From Terriglobia bacterium (GTDB lineage: Bacteria > Acidobacteriota > Terriglobia > Terriglobales > Acidobacteriaceae), in assembly GCA_020073565.1 (NCBI GenBank), contig JAIQEY010000014.1:56802-120801 (forward strand): a DNA stretch of 64,000 bases, written 5' to 3'. The position numbers and the translations under genes were made by a program. The notes below the pieces were generated by a model that worked only from the letters and a program-made list of their open reading frames with translations, ran no database searches and was not told the DNA's origin. Shown piece by piece: positions 33,911 through 43,237 of the stretch (position 1 is the stretch's first letter; each line of letters starts with the position of its first letter).

Positions 33911-36652
33911 ATGGCAGTAACATCCTCACCGTCAGTCAAAGAGGTACTAGACGCCGAACTACGGCAGATCGAGACTGCGCGCAACCTGCGTCTCGGTCCG
34001 GACACCTCGCGGCGGGCTGCAGGCGAGAGTCTGATCGGATTAGCGTTTTCCGGCGGCGGGATCCGTAGCGCCACGTTCAACCTCGGCGTGTTGCAGGCGC
34101 TGGCGCGCTCGCGGTTGCTGCGCGCGTTCGACTATGTCTCGACGGTGTCAGGCGGCGGCTACATCGGCGGATGGCTGATGGGGTGGATGCACCATCAGAG
34201 TATCGGAATCCAGAAGGTCGAAGAACACCTTTCCGCGGCGCCCGATTCTCCGCGCGAGGCCGCCGATCCTCCTGAAGTCCATTTTCTGCGCGAGTACAGC
34301 AACTATCTGACTCCCCGAAAAGGCGTGCTCGGCGCCGACTTCTGGGCGTTTGCCGCGAGCTATCTCCGCAACACGCTGCTGAACCAAATCATCCTGGTGC
34401 TGGCCTTGCTTTCCTTGCTGCTGCTGCCGCGAACCTTCGTCTACCTGCTTCATCTGTTGGAGAACGCGGAAGAAAGCATGCGGGGGCGATTCTCCGACAC
34501 GGTGCAGGTCTACCTCGAATCCCAATACTTTGCGCTCGGTCTGGGGCTTGTGCTTGCTTTCGTGGCGGTCGCTTTCATTGGGCTGAATCTCGTCTCGGTC
34601 GATCCACGCCGAAAAAAAAGAGATAGCTGGTTCACCACTCAGTGGGCGGTCCAAGCTTTGATCGGAGTCCCTCTGTTTCTTTCGGGCGCGCTCTTTACCT
34701 ACGGACTCGGCCAATTTCTTACCGAATGGCAGATTGTCGAGCGGCCGCTATACCGGGCGCCGATTTTAGGCATCGCCTTGTATTTTGGTCTCTGGGCAGG
34801 TGCGCTGGCGGTTCGCTCGGTTGTTCGCGCCATGATCAAAGTGGCCGGAAACGGCGGACCCAAGGTGTGGCGCCTCCTGGCAACAGCCGCCGTGACCGGG
34901 GCGCTCAGCGGTTATCTCTTCGTGCCCTTCGCCAGGGTTCTAATTCCCGCCGGCGACGAAGCCGGCGTGGCGTTCACAAAGTGGCACGCCATGACGTTTG
35001 GAACCCCCGTTGCGATCGGCATGATGCTGCTCGCCGGCGTCCTGCATATTGGGTTGATGGGCCGTAGCATGACCGACGCCCACCGCGAATGGTGGGGGCG
35101 GCTCGGCGGCTGGCTGCTGATCTACTCTTTCTGCTGGTTTTTTCTTTTTTTGATCGCAGTCTACTTTCCCGCCGGCCTGGGACAGTTGCTGGGCTGGGAG
35201 CAGCATCGCCACCCTAATCACCCTCTTACATTCACGGGCGTTCTCGTGTGGATCGCTTCCACCGCCTACGGGGTTGCCTTCGGCAAGAGTGACAGGAGCG
35301 GCCAAGCGATCCTGGATGCTCCCAACCGGGAGAAACTGCTGCACTACCTGGCTAGAGTAGCCCCGTACATCTTCATCCTCGGGCTGCTGATGGGACTATC
35401 CCTGCTCGCGACGACCATCTCGAACTGGATGACGGGGATCGGCGACAGCACCCTGGCAGTACCCAGCGACTTGGACTTCCACTCAGGCGTGGCGGTCTTG
35501 TGCGGGCTGCTGTTTGTCGCCGCCATGATTCTTTCCTGGCGCGTCGACATTAACGAATTCTCCATTCATTACTTGTACCGCAACCGATTGGTGCGCTGTT
35601 ACCTGGGTGCGTCGGTGCCGGGACGCAATGCGCAGCCCTTCACCGGGTTTTCCGATGCGGACAATTTCCCGCTCTCCAGTTTGCGAATTCCCGAGGAATC
35701 GAAGGATCCGAAGGATGCGCGTCCCATCCCGATCGTCAACACAAGCCTGAACGTTGTGCGCGGCAAGGAGCTGGCGCTGCAAACGCGCAAAGCCAGATCT
35801 TTCGCTTTCACGCCTCTCTACGGCGGGTTCACGCGCCAACCTGCAGGCAAGAAGCAGTTAAAATCATTCTTCGGCCCCACCGAGAAGGCGGGCTGTCGGC
35901 TGCCCGGCTACAAGGATGGAATCACGTTGGGGACGAGCATTGCCATTTCCGGTGCCGCCGCCAGCCCCAGCATGGGCTCGTATTCGGAGCCATCGTTAGC
36001 CTTTTTGATGACGTTGTTTGACGTGCGTCTGGGCTGGTGGATCGGCAATCCCGCAGGCAAACGATGGACGCACGGCAGTCCCGCGATTGGTTTTTACTGG
36101 CTCCTCCGCGAGTTGTTAGGGGCCACCACTGACGACAGCGACTATGTCTACCTTTCTGACGGAGGGCACTTTGAGAACCTCGCCGTATACGAACTGGTGC
36201 GCCGCCGGTGTAAGTTGATCGTCGCTTGCGATGCGTCCTGCGATCCCCGGGGCGGTTTCGCAGATTTGCACAATGCCATCGAACACTGCCGTACAGATTT
36301 CGGAGTCGAGATTGTCCTGGATGACGTCGGCAAACTGAAACCTCAGAAAGACCCCGCGGATCCGGAAGCATTGCGCTCGCAGGCGCATTTCGTCACGGGT
36401 ACGATTCGTTACAACCCGGCGTCGCGTGTCGAAGACGGTATCATCGTATATATCAAGCCCACCCTGGTGGACGGAGATCCTCTCGATGTCCTCGGGTACG
36501 CACAGACCAACCGGTCCTTCCCGAATGACACGACGGCCAACCAGTGGTTCGACGAAGCTCATTTCGAAAACTATCGCACCCTGGGCGATGCGGCGGGAAC
36601 CTCAGCCGCACAAACCATTGCGGCAGAGATGAAGCGCGCCCTGAATTGCTAG
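33911..36652 (+). CDS. Membrane patatin-like phospholipase
   Basis: 913 aa. The patatin domain is split by a long insertion: LAFSGGGIRSATFNLGV (oxyanion motif, residues 45-60) and DYVSTVSGGGYIGGW (nucleophile S80, with Thr in place of the first Gly of GxSxG) lie at the N-terminus, and YLSDGGHFENLAVYELVRRRC (catalytic D750) lies near the C-terminus. Between them, about residues 150-550, are eight or so hydrophobic helices. This is a known architecture of large bacterial patatins annotated as membrane proteins. It may act on lipids of the membrane it is embedded in. 108 bp after the previous gene. Confidence 0.85.
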   Translation: MAVTSSPSVKEVLDAELRQIETARNLRLGPDTSRRAAGESLIGLAFSGGGIRSATFNLGVLQALARSRLLRAFDYVSTVSGGGYIGGWLMGWMHHQSIGIQKVEEHLSAAPDSPREAADPPEVHFLREYSNYLTPRKGVLGADFWAFAASYLRNTLLNQIILVLALLSLLLLPRTFVYLLHLLENAEESMRGRFSDTVQVYLESQYFALGLGLVLAFVAVAFIGLNLVSVDPRRKKRDSWFTTQWAVQALIGVPLFLSGALFTYGLGQFLTEWQIVERPLYRAPILGIALYFGLWAGALAVRSVVRAMIKVAGNGGPKVWRLLATAAVTGALSGYLFVPFARVLIPAGDEAGVAFTKWHAMTFGTPVAIGMMLLAGVLHIGLMGRSMTDAHREWWGRLGGWLLIYSFCWFFLFLIAVYFPAGLGQLLGWEQHRHPNHPLTFTGVLVWIASTAYGVAFGKSDRSGQAILDAPNREKLLHYLARVAPYIFILGLLMGLSLLATTISNWMTGIGDSTLAVPSDLDFHSGVAVLCGLLFVAAMILSWRVDINEFSIHYLYRNRLVRCYLGASVPGRNAQPFTGFSDADNFPLSSLRIPEESKDPKDARPIPIVNTSLNVVRGKELALQTRKARSFAFTPLYGGFTRQPAGKKQLKSFFGPTEKAGCRLPGYKDGITLGTSIAISGAAASPSMGSYSEPSLAFLMTLFDVRLGWWIGNPAGKRWTHGSPAIGFYWLLRELLGATTDDSDYVYLSDGGHFENLAVYELVRRRCKLIVACDASCDPRGGFADLHNAIEHCRTDFGVEIVLDDVGKLKPQKDPADPEALRSQAHFVTGTIRYNPASRVEDGIIVYIKPTLVDGDPLDVLGYAQTNRSFPNDTTANQWFDEAHFENYRTLGDAAGTSAAQTIAAEMKRALNC

Positions 36653-36722
36653 GCGCGACCGGTGTCGTGCTCAGCGCGAGACTGGAACCAAGCATGTGGC
36701 GACTTTTTCGCGGAGGGGCACG

Positions 36723-37289
36723 ATGAGTGAATGGAGAGGCATAGTTGGACAAGGGTTCAGACCGAGCGATTTCGACCGTTACGCAAGAACCATCTCGTTC
36801 ATGAATTGGCGTCCGCAATTTGTGGTGCTTCACAACACGGCCGCTCCGAAGCTTGCCGACTGGCATTCAGTCTCGGGGCAGGATCGCATGCTTAACCTGG
36901 CAAACTTTTATCAAAACGTGCAGCGCTGGTCCGCCGGACCTCACTTGTTCGTGGCCGACGACCAGATCTGGGTCTTCACGCCCCTCAATATCCCAGGTGT
37001 TCATTCTCCGTCCTGGAACAGCATCTCCTGGGGCGTTGAGCTGGTTGGGGACTACGAAGTAGAGCCGTTCGGAGCCTCGGTTCGGGACAATGTCGTAAGC
37101 GCTCTCGCTTCGTTGCATTCCCTTCTGGGGCTTGACCCGAGTTCCCTTCGCCTTCACAAGGAAGACCCGAGAACAACCCACAATTGCCCCGGCAAAAACG
37201 TCGTGAAAGCCGACGTGATTCAGCGCGTTCTTGATCGTATGGCGGCCCTAACTCCGGGCGAACATCAGCTGGGCGCTACTCCTACTTAG
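36723..37289 (+). CDS. Leaderless N-acetylmuramoyl-L-alanine amidase-like (amidase_2) protein
   Basis: 188 aa from ATG 36723, preceded by GGAGGGG; the longer frame to 36696 lacks a site. Peptidoglycan-recognition/amidase_2 fold: QFVVLHNTAAPKL (zinc H37), GPHLFVADDQIWVFTPL, WNSISWGVELVGDYEVEP and SLRLHKEDPRTTHNCPGKNV (H145 and C155). All zinc ligands are present. It has no signal peptide, so it would need holin-like help, cell lysis or another export route to reach peptidoglycan. This is like phage endolysins. It sits between the membrane patatin and the SLATT-like gene. Confidence 0.8.
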   Translation: MSEWRGIVGQGFRPSDFDRYARTISFMNWRPQFVVLHNTAAPKLADWHSVSGQDRMLNLANFYQNVQRWSAGPHLFVADDQIWVFTPLNIPGVHSPSWNSISWGVELVGDYEVEPFGASVRDNVVSALASLHSLLGLDPSSLRLHKEDPRTTHNCPGKNVVKADVIQRVLDRMAALTPGEHQLGATPT

Positions 37290-37438
37290 ATTGCGGCGCA
37301 GACCGTTCTGCTCCGCGAGGTTTCCGACACGATCGACGGTTATCACGATTCCGAGAGCGGGCCGGCGTGCAATGAGCGCCGCCCAGTCCGCCCTGCCGCC
37401 CGCCTTGTGGTAGATTGCTCTCCTTGGGAGGTAAGTTC

Positions 37439-38356
37439 ATGGCTTCCTCAGCAATGTCATCCGCACTTGCGACTACATGGAAACGGTACCGGATTTGGGC
37501 CCTGACAGCACGCGAGCTGAAAGCTGGTCTGGATCGGTGGAAATCGTGGACATTGATACTGGCCGTGGCGGGCGCCATTCTGGTTACGCTGGGACAGCAA
37601 GTCGCCGCGCTCGCAGCAAGTATCGGAACTTGGGGGACGCCCGCCGGAAAAGTTATCGGGCTGGCCGGCGCAGCAGCCATTGCGCTATCGGCGTATTTTG
37701 CTCGCGAGGCATTGAGCAGCGAAAGCGTGCAGCGTTGGACAAAATGTCGCTCCGCTGCAGAATCCCTGAAAGCCAGCACGTACCTCTACCGTGCCGCTGT
37801 CCCTCCCTTTGACGGCGCAGACCGCGATGAGAAGCTCCTCGACCGCAGGACAGCGATTGAAAACGCGATCGAGGTAGTGGAGCCGCGGGAAAACGAAACG
37901 GAAGATACGAAAGTTGATTTGTCTTCGCTGAGTGTCGGGGACTATATCCAGCAGAGGGTCAATGATCAGATTCAATTCTATCGAACGAAATTGGGTGAGT
38001 ATCAGAGAAAGACAAGAACCCTGCAGCAAGTCGTTCTCTGGGTAGGAGCGGTGGCGGTTCTCCTCGGAGTAGTCTCAGCCGCAAAACCTTTAGTCGCAGG
38101 ATGGACTGCCGTGATCGCAACCGTTACTGCGGCATTGTCATCGCATTTTCAGAGCCAGCGCTATCAAAGCTTGTCTGCGGCCTATCAGGCGACCGCTCGG
38201 CGCCTGGAAACGCTGAGAGACAAGTGGGAGGTAAGTGACAAAGCAGACAGGAATGGGAACAGCTTTATCCAGGCTTGCGAAGATACGATGGCGGCAGAGA
38301 ACGGCGCATGGGTTACGCAATGGTCGCAGCAGAAAGGGCCCGGCCAGAAGCCCTGA
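37439..38356 (+). CDS. SLATT/DUF4231-like four-helix membrane protein
   Basis: 305 aa from ATG 37439, with GGGAGG (37426-37431) 7 nt upstream; a longer frame reaches 37415. Helices at about 35-57 and 70-88, then a soluble charged middle with YFAREALSSESVQRWTKCRSAAESLKA and YIQQRVNDQIQFYRTKLGEYQRK, then two further helices (197-235). The RxxDQIxFYRxK motif followed by a second helix pair is how I remember DUF4231/SLATT proteins, the two-helix membrane effectors predicted for SMODS/SLOG nucleotide systems. Its place next to a SLOG-like gene cluster supports this. Expected to form pores or disrupt the membrane. Confidence 0.65.
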   Translation: MASSAMSSALATTWKRYRIWALTARELKAGLDRWKSWTLILAVAGAILVTLGQQVAALAASIGTWGTPAGKVIGLAGAAAIALSAYFAREALSSESVQRWTKCRSAAESLKASTYLYRAAVPPFDGADRDEKLLDRRTAIENAIEVVEPRENETEDTKVDLSSLSVGDYIQQRVNDQIQFYRTKLGEYQRKTRTLQQVVLWVGAVAVLLGVVSAAKPLVAGWTAVIATVTAALSSHFQSQRYQSLSAAYQATARRLETLRDKWEVSDKADRNGNSFIQACEDTMAAENGAWVTQWSQQKGPGQKP

Positions 38357-38429
38357 GGTACCAATTGAATCCACCAGCACGCAATGGAGCCGGCTAGGGC
38401 GCCTCAAGTAAGAGCAAAAGCGTCGCCGG

Positions 38430-39377
38430 TCAAAGGTGCAGCAAGAACTCCGGATCGTCATTCAGCTTGCAACGGAACTTTAAGGGGCTGAAATTGGAAT
38501 CGAACTTCGAAATGGTCCTCTCCGTGCGGCTGGCCACGTAAAAGTTGCCCGAGTTACTGAACACCATTCCCGACCCGTTCTTCACTTTCACACTCTTGAT
38601 CGGCGACAGTATGAAGTCGCCCGGAGGGCTCGGGATTTTCGCTGTGAGCACTTGGTCCCCGCCGCTGACGTACAAGCTGCCGTTATGCACAACCACATGA
38701 ACGGGCGATTCCACAACATTGCTCTGACCCATATATTTGCCAGTGATGTCGTAGATTTTTACAGTGCCGGCCGGCTGATCAACCACGTACAAGTGGCCGC
38801 TCGCCCATACCACTCCCCGGACGGAATGCTTCTTGTTCGTAGTGGCATTGGGGCCGGAGTATTGAAGACCCGCAGGAACCTTAACCGGTGTGGTGGCGTG
38901 CGGCGGCAGGGTGCCTTCGCTTGAAGCCACAAAGGTTCCTGCCAGGAACGTACCCGTAGAGGAAAGCGCTGCGGCAATGGGCGCAGGTCTGCCGGTCTTA
39001 CCGTCTGCAGATACCATCAGGCGCGTAACCACGTTGGTGTCCTGGCTGGACAAATAGCAATAACCCAACCCGTCGAAGGTGAGATCAAAAGGGTGCAAGA
39101 TGCCGTTGCAGGCTTTGCTCGAAGCAAACGTGCTCACGTACTTGTATTGTGTTCCTGACCCTTCATAGCAGAGCACGCTGTTTTGACTCTTGTTGGCATT
39201 AACAACGTAGAGATATTGTCCGGCCAGACACATGCAACGAAGCTCATTCAGCAGTGCATTCTCACTGTCATCGAGTACGGAAGACGTAATCTTGTTGCCA
39301 TCTTTGTCGTATGCCTGCACATTGTTCTTGTGCGGGTCATTCTCAGGGTTGCCGCCGTGAAGGGTGACAAAGAGCAT
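38430..39377 (-). CDS. NHL/beta-propeller-like protein
   Basis: 315 aa from the ATG at 39377, preceded by AGGAGG; the frame is open 8 codons further. There is no signal peptide. Short repeats of a propeller type are visible: MCLAGQYLYVVNAN, GVVWASGHLYVVDQPAGTVKIYD, VVVHNGSLYVSGGDQV and MVFSNSGNFYVASRTERTISKFD. It probably folds as a six- or seven-bladed propeller. Ligand or partner is unknown. It converges with the SLATT-like gene and lies just outside the conflict cluster. Confidence 0.6.
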   Translation of the reverse strand: MLFVTLHGGNPENDPHKNNVQAYDKDGNKITSSVLDDSENALLNELRCMCLAGQYLYVVNANKSQNSVLCYEGSGTQYKYVSTFASSKACNGILHPFDLTFDGLGYCYLSSQDTNVVTRLMVSADGKTGRPAPIAAALSSTGTFLAGTFVASSEGTLPPHATTPVKVPAGLQYSGPNATTNKKHSVRGVVWASGHLYVVDQPAGTVKIYDITGKYMGQSNVVESPVHVVVHNGSLYVSGGDQVLTAKIPSPPGDFILSPIKSVKVKNGSGMVFSNSGNFYVASRTERTISKFDSNFSPLKFRCKLNDDPEFLLHL

Positions 39378-39641
39378 GCCGAGTCCTCCTGATGCATCCA
39401 ATCACAAAATTCTAACGCCGCGCTCGACGGTGGATGGGAAAAAACCTCCACCGGACATGGCAATAGCGGGGTTCGAAATATGAAACGTTTCACCTGCGTT
39501 TACCACTATAGTCCTTGAGAACTTCCGAAGAGCATCGGGAGAGGTGTTTCTTGAAGCATGAGATGTCGAGTCTTTCTGGGCGATGCCGAGAGAAGCGTGC
39601 AAGCCCAAGCAACTTGGCGCGAGGCAAGGCCAGAATTTCGC
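39378..39641. other. Intergenic region, no gene seen
   Basis: No convincing frame on either strand between the NHL-like gene and the beta-helix gene. It contains ATTCTAACGCC and GAAACGTTTCACC, the latter a small palindrome near 39482, and should carry the promoter of the NHL-like gene. Confidence 0.35.
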
Positions 39642-39669
39642 CCCATCCCCGGCAGAGCGGGGATGGGGA
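39642..39669 (-). terminator. Stem-loop after beta-helix gene
   Basis: Perfect 11-bp stem, CCCCATCCCCG (39642-39652) and CGGGGATGGGG (39659-39669), with a 6-nt loop, 15 bp beyond the stop of the 39684 gene on the minus strand. No strong T tract follows. Confidence 0.45.
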
Positions 39670-39683
39670 ACTGCAGTTGATGT

Positions 39684-40841
39684 TCAGTTCATCAATAGGG
39701 TGGTGACGTCATAAAAATGGTTGCCGCTGACTGTGTTTCCGGCAGCCGGCCACACACCCACCTGAGCATCGGTGATCGTATTCAGGCTCACCGTGTTGCC
39801 GCCGCCCGCCAGCACTCCGTAGTAGAACCCGGCAATCTGGTTGGACTGAACGGTCACTCCCGAGGTGCTGACGTCCACCCCCACGTTTCCACCCGTGAGC
39901 CCTGGATTCTGCAATCCGCCGGATATGGTGTTCTTGAGCACGCTGATCCCCGACCCGAAGTAGATGTCCACACCAAATCCGTCGGCTGAAATGTTGTTGC
40001 CCGAGATCGTCGTCACGCCCGTGCTGTTGATTCCTCCAGCGATGCCGAACGCCACGTGCTGAACCGTGTTGCCGGTGATCGTCGAGGCCTCACTGGTGAA
40101 GATTCCCGTCCCCTGTTGCAGCAGGTTGGCGGAGGTAAGCCCCTGATCAATGAAGTTGCCTTTCACCGTAACGGGGCTATCCGCCGCGACGCCGTCTCCG
40201 CCGAAGCCCCGGATGCTGCTCGTGTCAATCGTGACCAACCCTCCCGCTGCCGGGAAAACCTGGATCGCGTAGCCGCAATGCCCGTTGCTGCCACCGGGCC
40301 CATTGCCCACCGCCTGGTTCAGCAATGCCGAGTGCGTCACGTGGCCCGAGGACCCCGCTTCGAAGGCAACTCCGACCAAGATCGGCACGCTGCAATTCGA
40401 GTTCGGGATGCCGCCCGTGCCGTCGATCGTCATGTTGTTCAGGGTCACGTTTTGTGCCGTAATATCAACCTGGGCCACAATCGGGAAGGTTGAAGTACCC
40501 CCGTTCTGTACGCCTCCATTGGCCGGGATCGCGATCACTGCCCCCGCCTGGTTGTTCTTCGTCACGCCTTTCAGCGTTAACGATGTACCTATGGATACTT
40601 GTTCCGGATAGACGCCGGGGCATACCTGAACCGTGGCCCCCGACGGTGCCGCATTGACCGCTGCCTGGATAGTTGTGTAATGCGCGGTCGTGGCGATGCA
40701 GGGCGTGGCATTGGCATCCACCACGATCGGCGCGGCCATTGCCGCCAGAGTCCCGAAGAAAAGTACAAGAACCGCCGTCAGGACTGTTCTCGGCCCTTTG
40801 GGGGATAAACAGGTTTCAACATACTTCGAATTCAAGGTCAT
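39684..40841 (-). CDS. Secreted right-handed parallel beta-helix protein
   Basis: 385 aa. A signal peptide with an extended basic n-region (VLTAVLVLFFGTLAAMAAP) is followed by YTTIQAAVNAAPSGATVQVCPGVYPEQVSI, the opening of pectate-lyase-fold/NosD-like beta-helices. Later coils repeat INNM/ITGNTVQHVAFGI, ISGNNISADGFGVDI, VLKNTISGG and VQSNQIAGFYYGVLAGG. No catalytic residues are evident. Members of this fold bind or cleave polysaccharides; a structural role at the cell surface is also possible. Divergent from the TPR regulator at 41094. Confidence 0.8.
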   Translation of the reverse strand: MTLNSKYVETCLSPKGPRTVLTAVLVLFFGTLAAMAAPIVVDANATPCIATTAHYTTIQAAVNAAPSGATVQVCPGVYPEQVSIGTSLTLKGVTKNNQAGAVIAIPANGGVQNGGTSTFPIVAQVDITAQNVTLNNMTIDGTGGIPNSNCSVPILVGVAFEAGSSGHVTHSALLNQAVGNGPGGSNGHCGYAIQVFPAAGGLVTIDTSSIRGFGGDGVAADSPVTVKGNFIDQGLTSANLLQQGTGIFTSEASTITGNTVQHVAFGIAGGINSTGVTTISGNNISADGFGVDIYFGSGISVLKNTISGGLQNPGLTGGNVGVDVSTSGVTVQSNQIAGFYYGVLAGGGNTVSLNTITDAQVGVWPAAGNTVSGNHFYDVTTLLMN

Positions 40842-41030
40842 AGTCTCCTCTTAAGTGACTGCCAAATTTTTCGTTGATTCGTTCCGGTGTCGGTCTAGCC
40901 GGCCTGGATGCCGCGCTCAGAAACCTACGCTGCTTGTCTATGCCCGTTTTGCGGGCGGCGCGTCAATTGTCTGCCGGTGAGATGAAGGTGAGTTTTAGGT
41001 GAGGACCCCAAGTCGTTGATAACGCGCAAG

Positions 41031-41058
41031 TTCACCGAAACTATAATTCGGGTATAAT
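41031..41058 (+). promoter_or_regulatory. Sigma-70-like promoter of the TPR regulator
   Basis: TTCACC (41031-41036), a 16-bp spacer and a perfect TATAAT (41053-41058). A second TATAAT lies at 41042-41047. The expected start of transcription would be within 30 bp of the TTG start codon at 41094. Confidence 0.6.
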
Positions 41059-41093
41059 CGCCCCCACTTTAGGCTCGCGTTCTGGGGACCCAC

Positions 41094-43037
41094 TTGGCCG
41101 CTGCTCCAATTCCCAAAGAAGGAGTCTCGTTCGGTCGTTTTCAGCTTGATCTCCGTAGCGGAGAGTTGCGCCGCGACGGAATTTCCGTCAAGCTTCAGCC
41201 CCAACCTGCCAAAGTGCTGGTGCTGCTGGTCAGCCGGGCCGGCGAAGTCCTCACGCGCACCGAGATCGCCGAGCAGGTCTGGGGATCGGGAACTTTCGTC
41301 GACTTTGAGCATGGCCTGAATTTCGCCATCCGCCAAATTCGCGCCGCCCTCGACGACGACGCCGAACAACCCCGGTTCCTTGAGACTCTGCCCAAGCGTG
41401 GCTACCGCTTCATTGCCACGATTGACGGCGCCGCCGAGGAAGCCTCCACGGACCAGCCACTCCCACAACTTCTATTGACGACCAGTGCTGATCAGAAGGC
41501 ATATCCGAAGAATGACCAGGCGCGAGCGCCCGTCCCATGGCGTCGGCATGCACTCACCGTGGCAGGGGCGGTCGTGATCATTGTCCTAACCGTGATCTAC
41601 TGGGCGTCGCGGCCACACCTCGGCGGACACGCCGCACGCTCCGTCATAGTCCTGGCCGTGCTTCCCTTCGACGACCTCAGCCCCACTCCCGAGCCGTATC
41701 TGGTCGAAGGCCTCACCGAAGAGATGATCGCCCGCTTGACGCGTATCAATCCGCAGCGCATGAAGGTGATTGCCCGAACCTCCGCCATGCAGTATGCCCA
41801 TACCACGAAGAGCGCGCGGGAGATTGGGCGCGAACTGGGGGTGGATTACATTCTGGAAAACAGTATTCGCCACGAAGGCGGAAAATTGCGAATCACCGCG
41901 CAACTGGTGCGCACGGCTGATCAGACTCACCTTTGGGCCGAAACCTACGAGCGCGACCTGGTGCAGCTTCTCCCCCTGGAAAGTGAGGTCACGGAAAAGA
42001 TCGCGGAACAGATTCACGTGCAGCTGCTTCCGGCCGCAGCAACAACCTCCGCCTCAAGCCAGCATGCGCTCAATCCGGACGCTCACCAACTCTACTTACA
42101 GGCTCGTCACTATTTCAATCAGCGTTCCCGCGACGGACTGAAGGAGAGTGTTGAACTTTACAAACAAGCGCTGGCCAAAGATCCGGCCTTTGCTGCCGCC
42201 TATGCAGGCTTGGCTGATTCCTATAACCTGCAGGCCTTCTACGGATTTGATCCCACGATGGACGCAGTGAGCCAGGCCAAAATCGCCGCCGACAAGGCCC
42301 TTGCGATCGACGATTCGACGGCAGCAGCCCATGCGGCGCTGGCTTACACCGAATTCATGTGGCGCGAAGATTGGGCCACGGCCGAGCGTGAGTTCCGCCG
42401 AGCTCTCGAGCTCGACGACAACTATGTTTCGGCACACCAGTGGTACGCGCTCTACCTGGCGGCCCAAGGGCGGATGAACGAATCTCTGGAACAAATGCAA
42501 TTTGCGCAAAGAATCGATCCGCTGTCCGCGCCTGTGCACGCCGGTCTTGGCTATATGCATTACCTCGCCCGCGATTATGAGCAGGCGGTACGGCAGGCAC
42601 GGGTCGCCTTGGGGCTCAATCCGAATTTCATGGTGGCACACGCTGTGTTGGGCTGGTCTTACATCGAGCAAAGAAAATTCCCCGAAGCGATCAGCGAGTT
42701 GGAGACTGCCTCCAGACTCTCTGGCGGAGTTCCTGTATACCGCAGCGCACTGGGTCGCGCCTATGCGCTTTCAGGAGAGGGCGCCAAGGCAAAGAGAATT
42801 TTGGTCGAAATTGAGGCGTACGATACCGCAGGGCGAGGAGTCGGCTCCTCCCTCGCCGCTCTCTACCTCGCTACCGGCGATTCCAATCACGCGCTCCAAT
42901 GGCTGGAGCAAACCGCACCGGGCGATATCCAGGCAAATTGGCTGCGCGTCGATCCTGCCTTCGATTCGATCAGGACCAACCCCCGCTTCGCAGCATTGGT
43001 CGCACGCCTGGGCGAGCCGCGCGCGACAGGGCCATAG
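41094..43037 (+). CDS. Winged-helix / transmembrane / TPR regulator (CadC-like)
   Basis: 647 aa starting at TTG. Residues about 8-108 are an OmpR-type winged helix with LPKRGYRFIATI at its end. A membrane helix spans about 152-172. The periplasmic or extracytoplasmic part starts with SVIVLAVLPFDDLSPTPEPYLVEGLTEEMIARLT, a domain common in CadC/adenylate-cyclase-associated regulators, and continues with several TPRs (e.g. AFAAAYAGLADSYNLQ, VSAHQWYALYLAAQGRMNESLEQ). Such proteins are expanded in Acidobacteriota and probably transduce an external signal to DNA. The target genes are unknown. Confidence 0.9.
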   Translation: MAAAPIPKEGVSFGRFQLDLRSGELRRDGISVKLQPQPAKVLVLLVSRAGEVLTRTEIAEQVWGSGTFVDFEHGLNFAIRQIRAALDDDAEQPRFLETLPKRGYRFIATIDGAAEEASTDQPLPQLLLTTSADQKAYPKNDQARAPVPWRRHALTVAGAVVIIVLTVIYWASRPHLGGHAARSVIVLAVLPFDDLSPTPEPYLVEGLTEEMIARLTRINPQRMKVIARTSAMQYAHTTKSAREIGRELGVDYILENSIRHEGGKLRITAQLVRTADQTHLWAETYERDLVQLLPLESEVTEKIAEQIHVQLLPAAATTSASSQHALNPDAHQLYLQARHYFNQRSRDGLKESVELYKQALAKDPAFAAAYAGLADSYNLQAFYGFDPTMDAVSQAKIAADKALAIDDSTAAAHAALAYTEFMWREDWATAEREFRRALELDDNYVSAHQWYALYLAAQGRMNESLEQMQFAQRIDPLSAPVHAGLGYMHYLARDYEQAVRQARVALGLNPNFMVAHAVLGWSYIEQRKFPEAISELETASRLSGGVPVYRSALGRAYALSGEGAKAKRILVEIEAYDTAGRGVGSSLAALYLATGDSNHALQWLEQTAPGDIQANWLRVDPAFDSIRTNPRFAALVARLGEPRATGP

Positions 43038-43237
43038 TGGGATTCGCGGTACGCTGATTGCGAATTCGCGGGCTGCGCAACTGTCATACCGTCCGAAGGT
43101 ACCTTAGCACCGGACAGCTCGTCAGGAGGGAGTTCTCGATGAAACGCGCGCACGCAACAAAATCCCGAATCCTCCCAATCGAAAGAGTAATCTACTCTGC
43201 GGAAGCTCACATCACGGGTGCCAAAGGAGGATTGTTC

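Noticed and set aside
24816..38356. CBASS or canonical Thoeris system
   Set aside because: No CD-NTase, Cap2/Cap3, SIR2-SLOG ThsA or stand-alone ThsB is visible, so I use a descriptive name instead.
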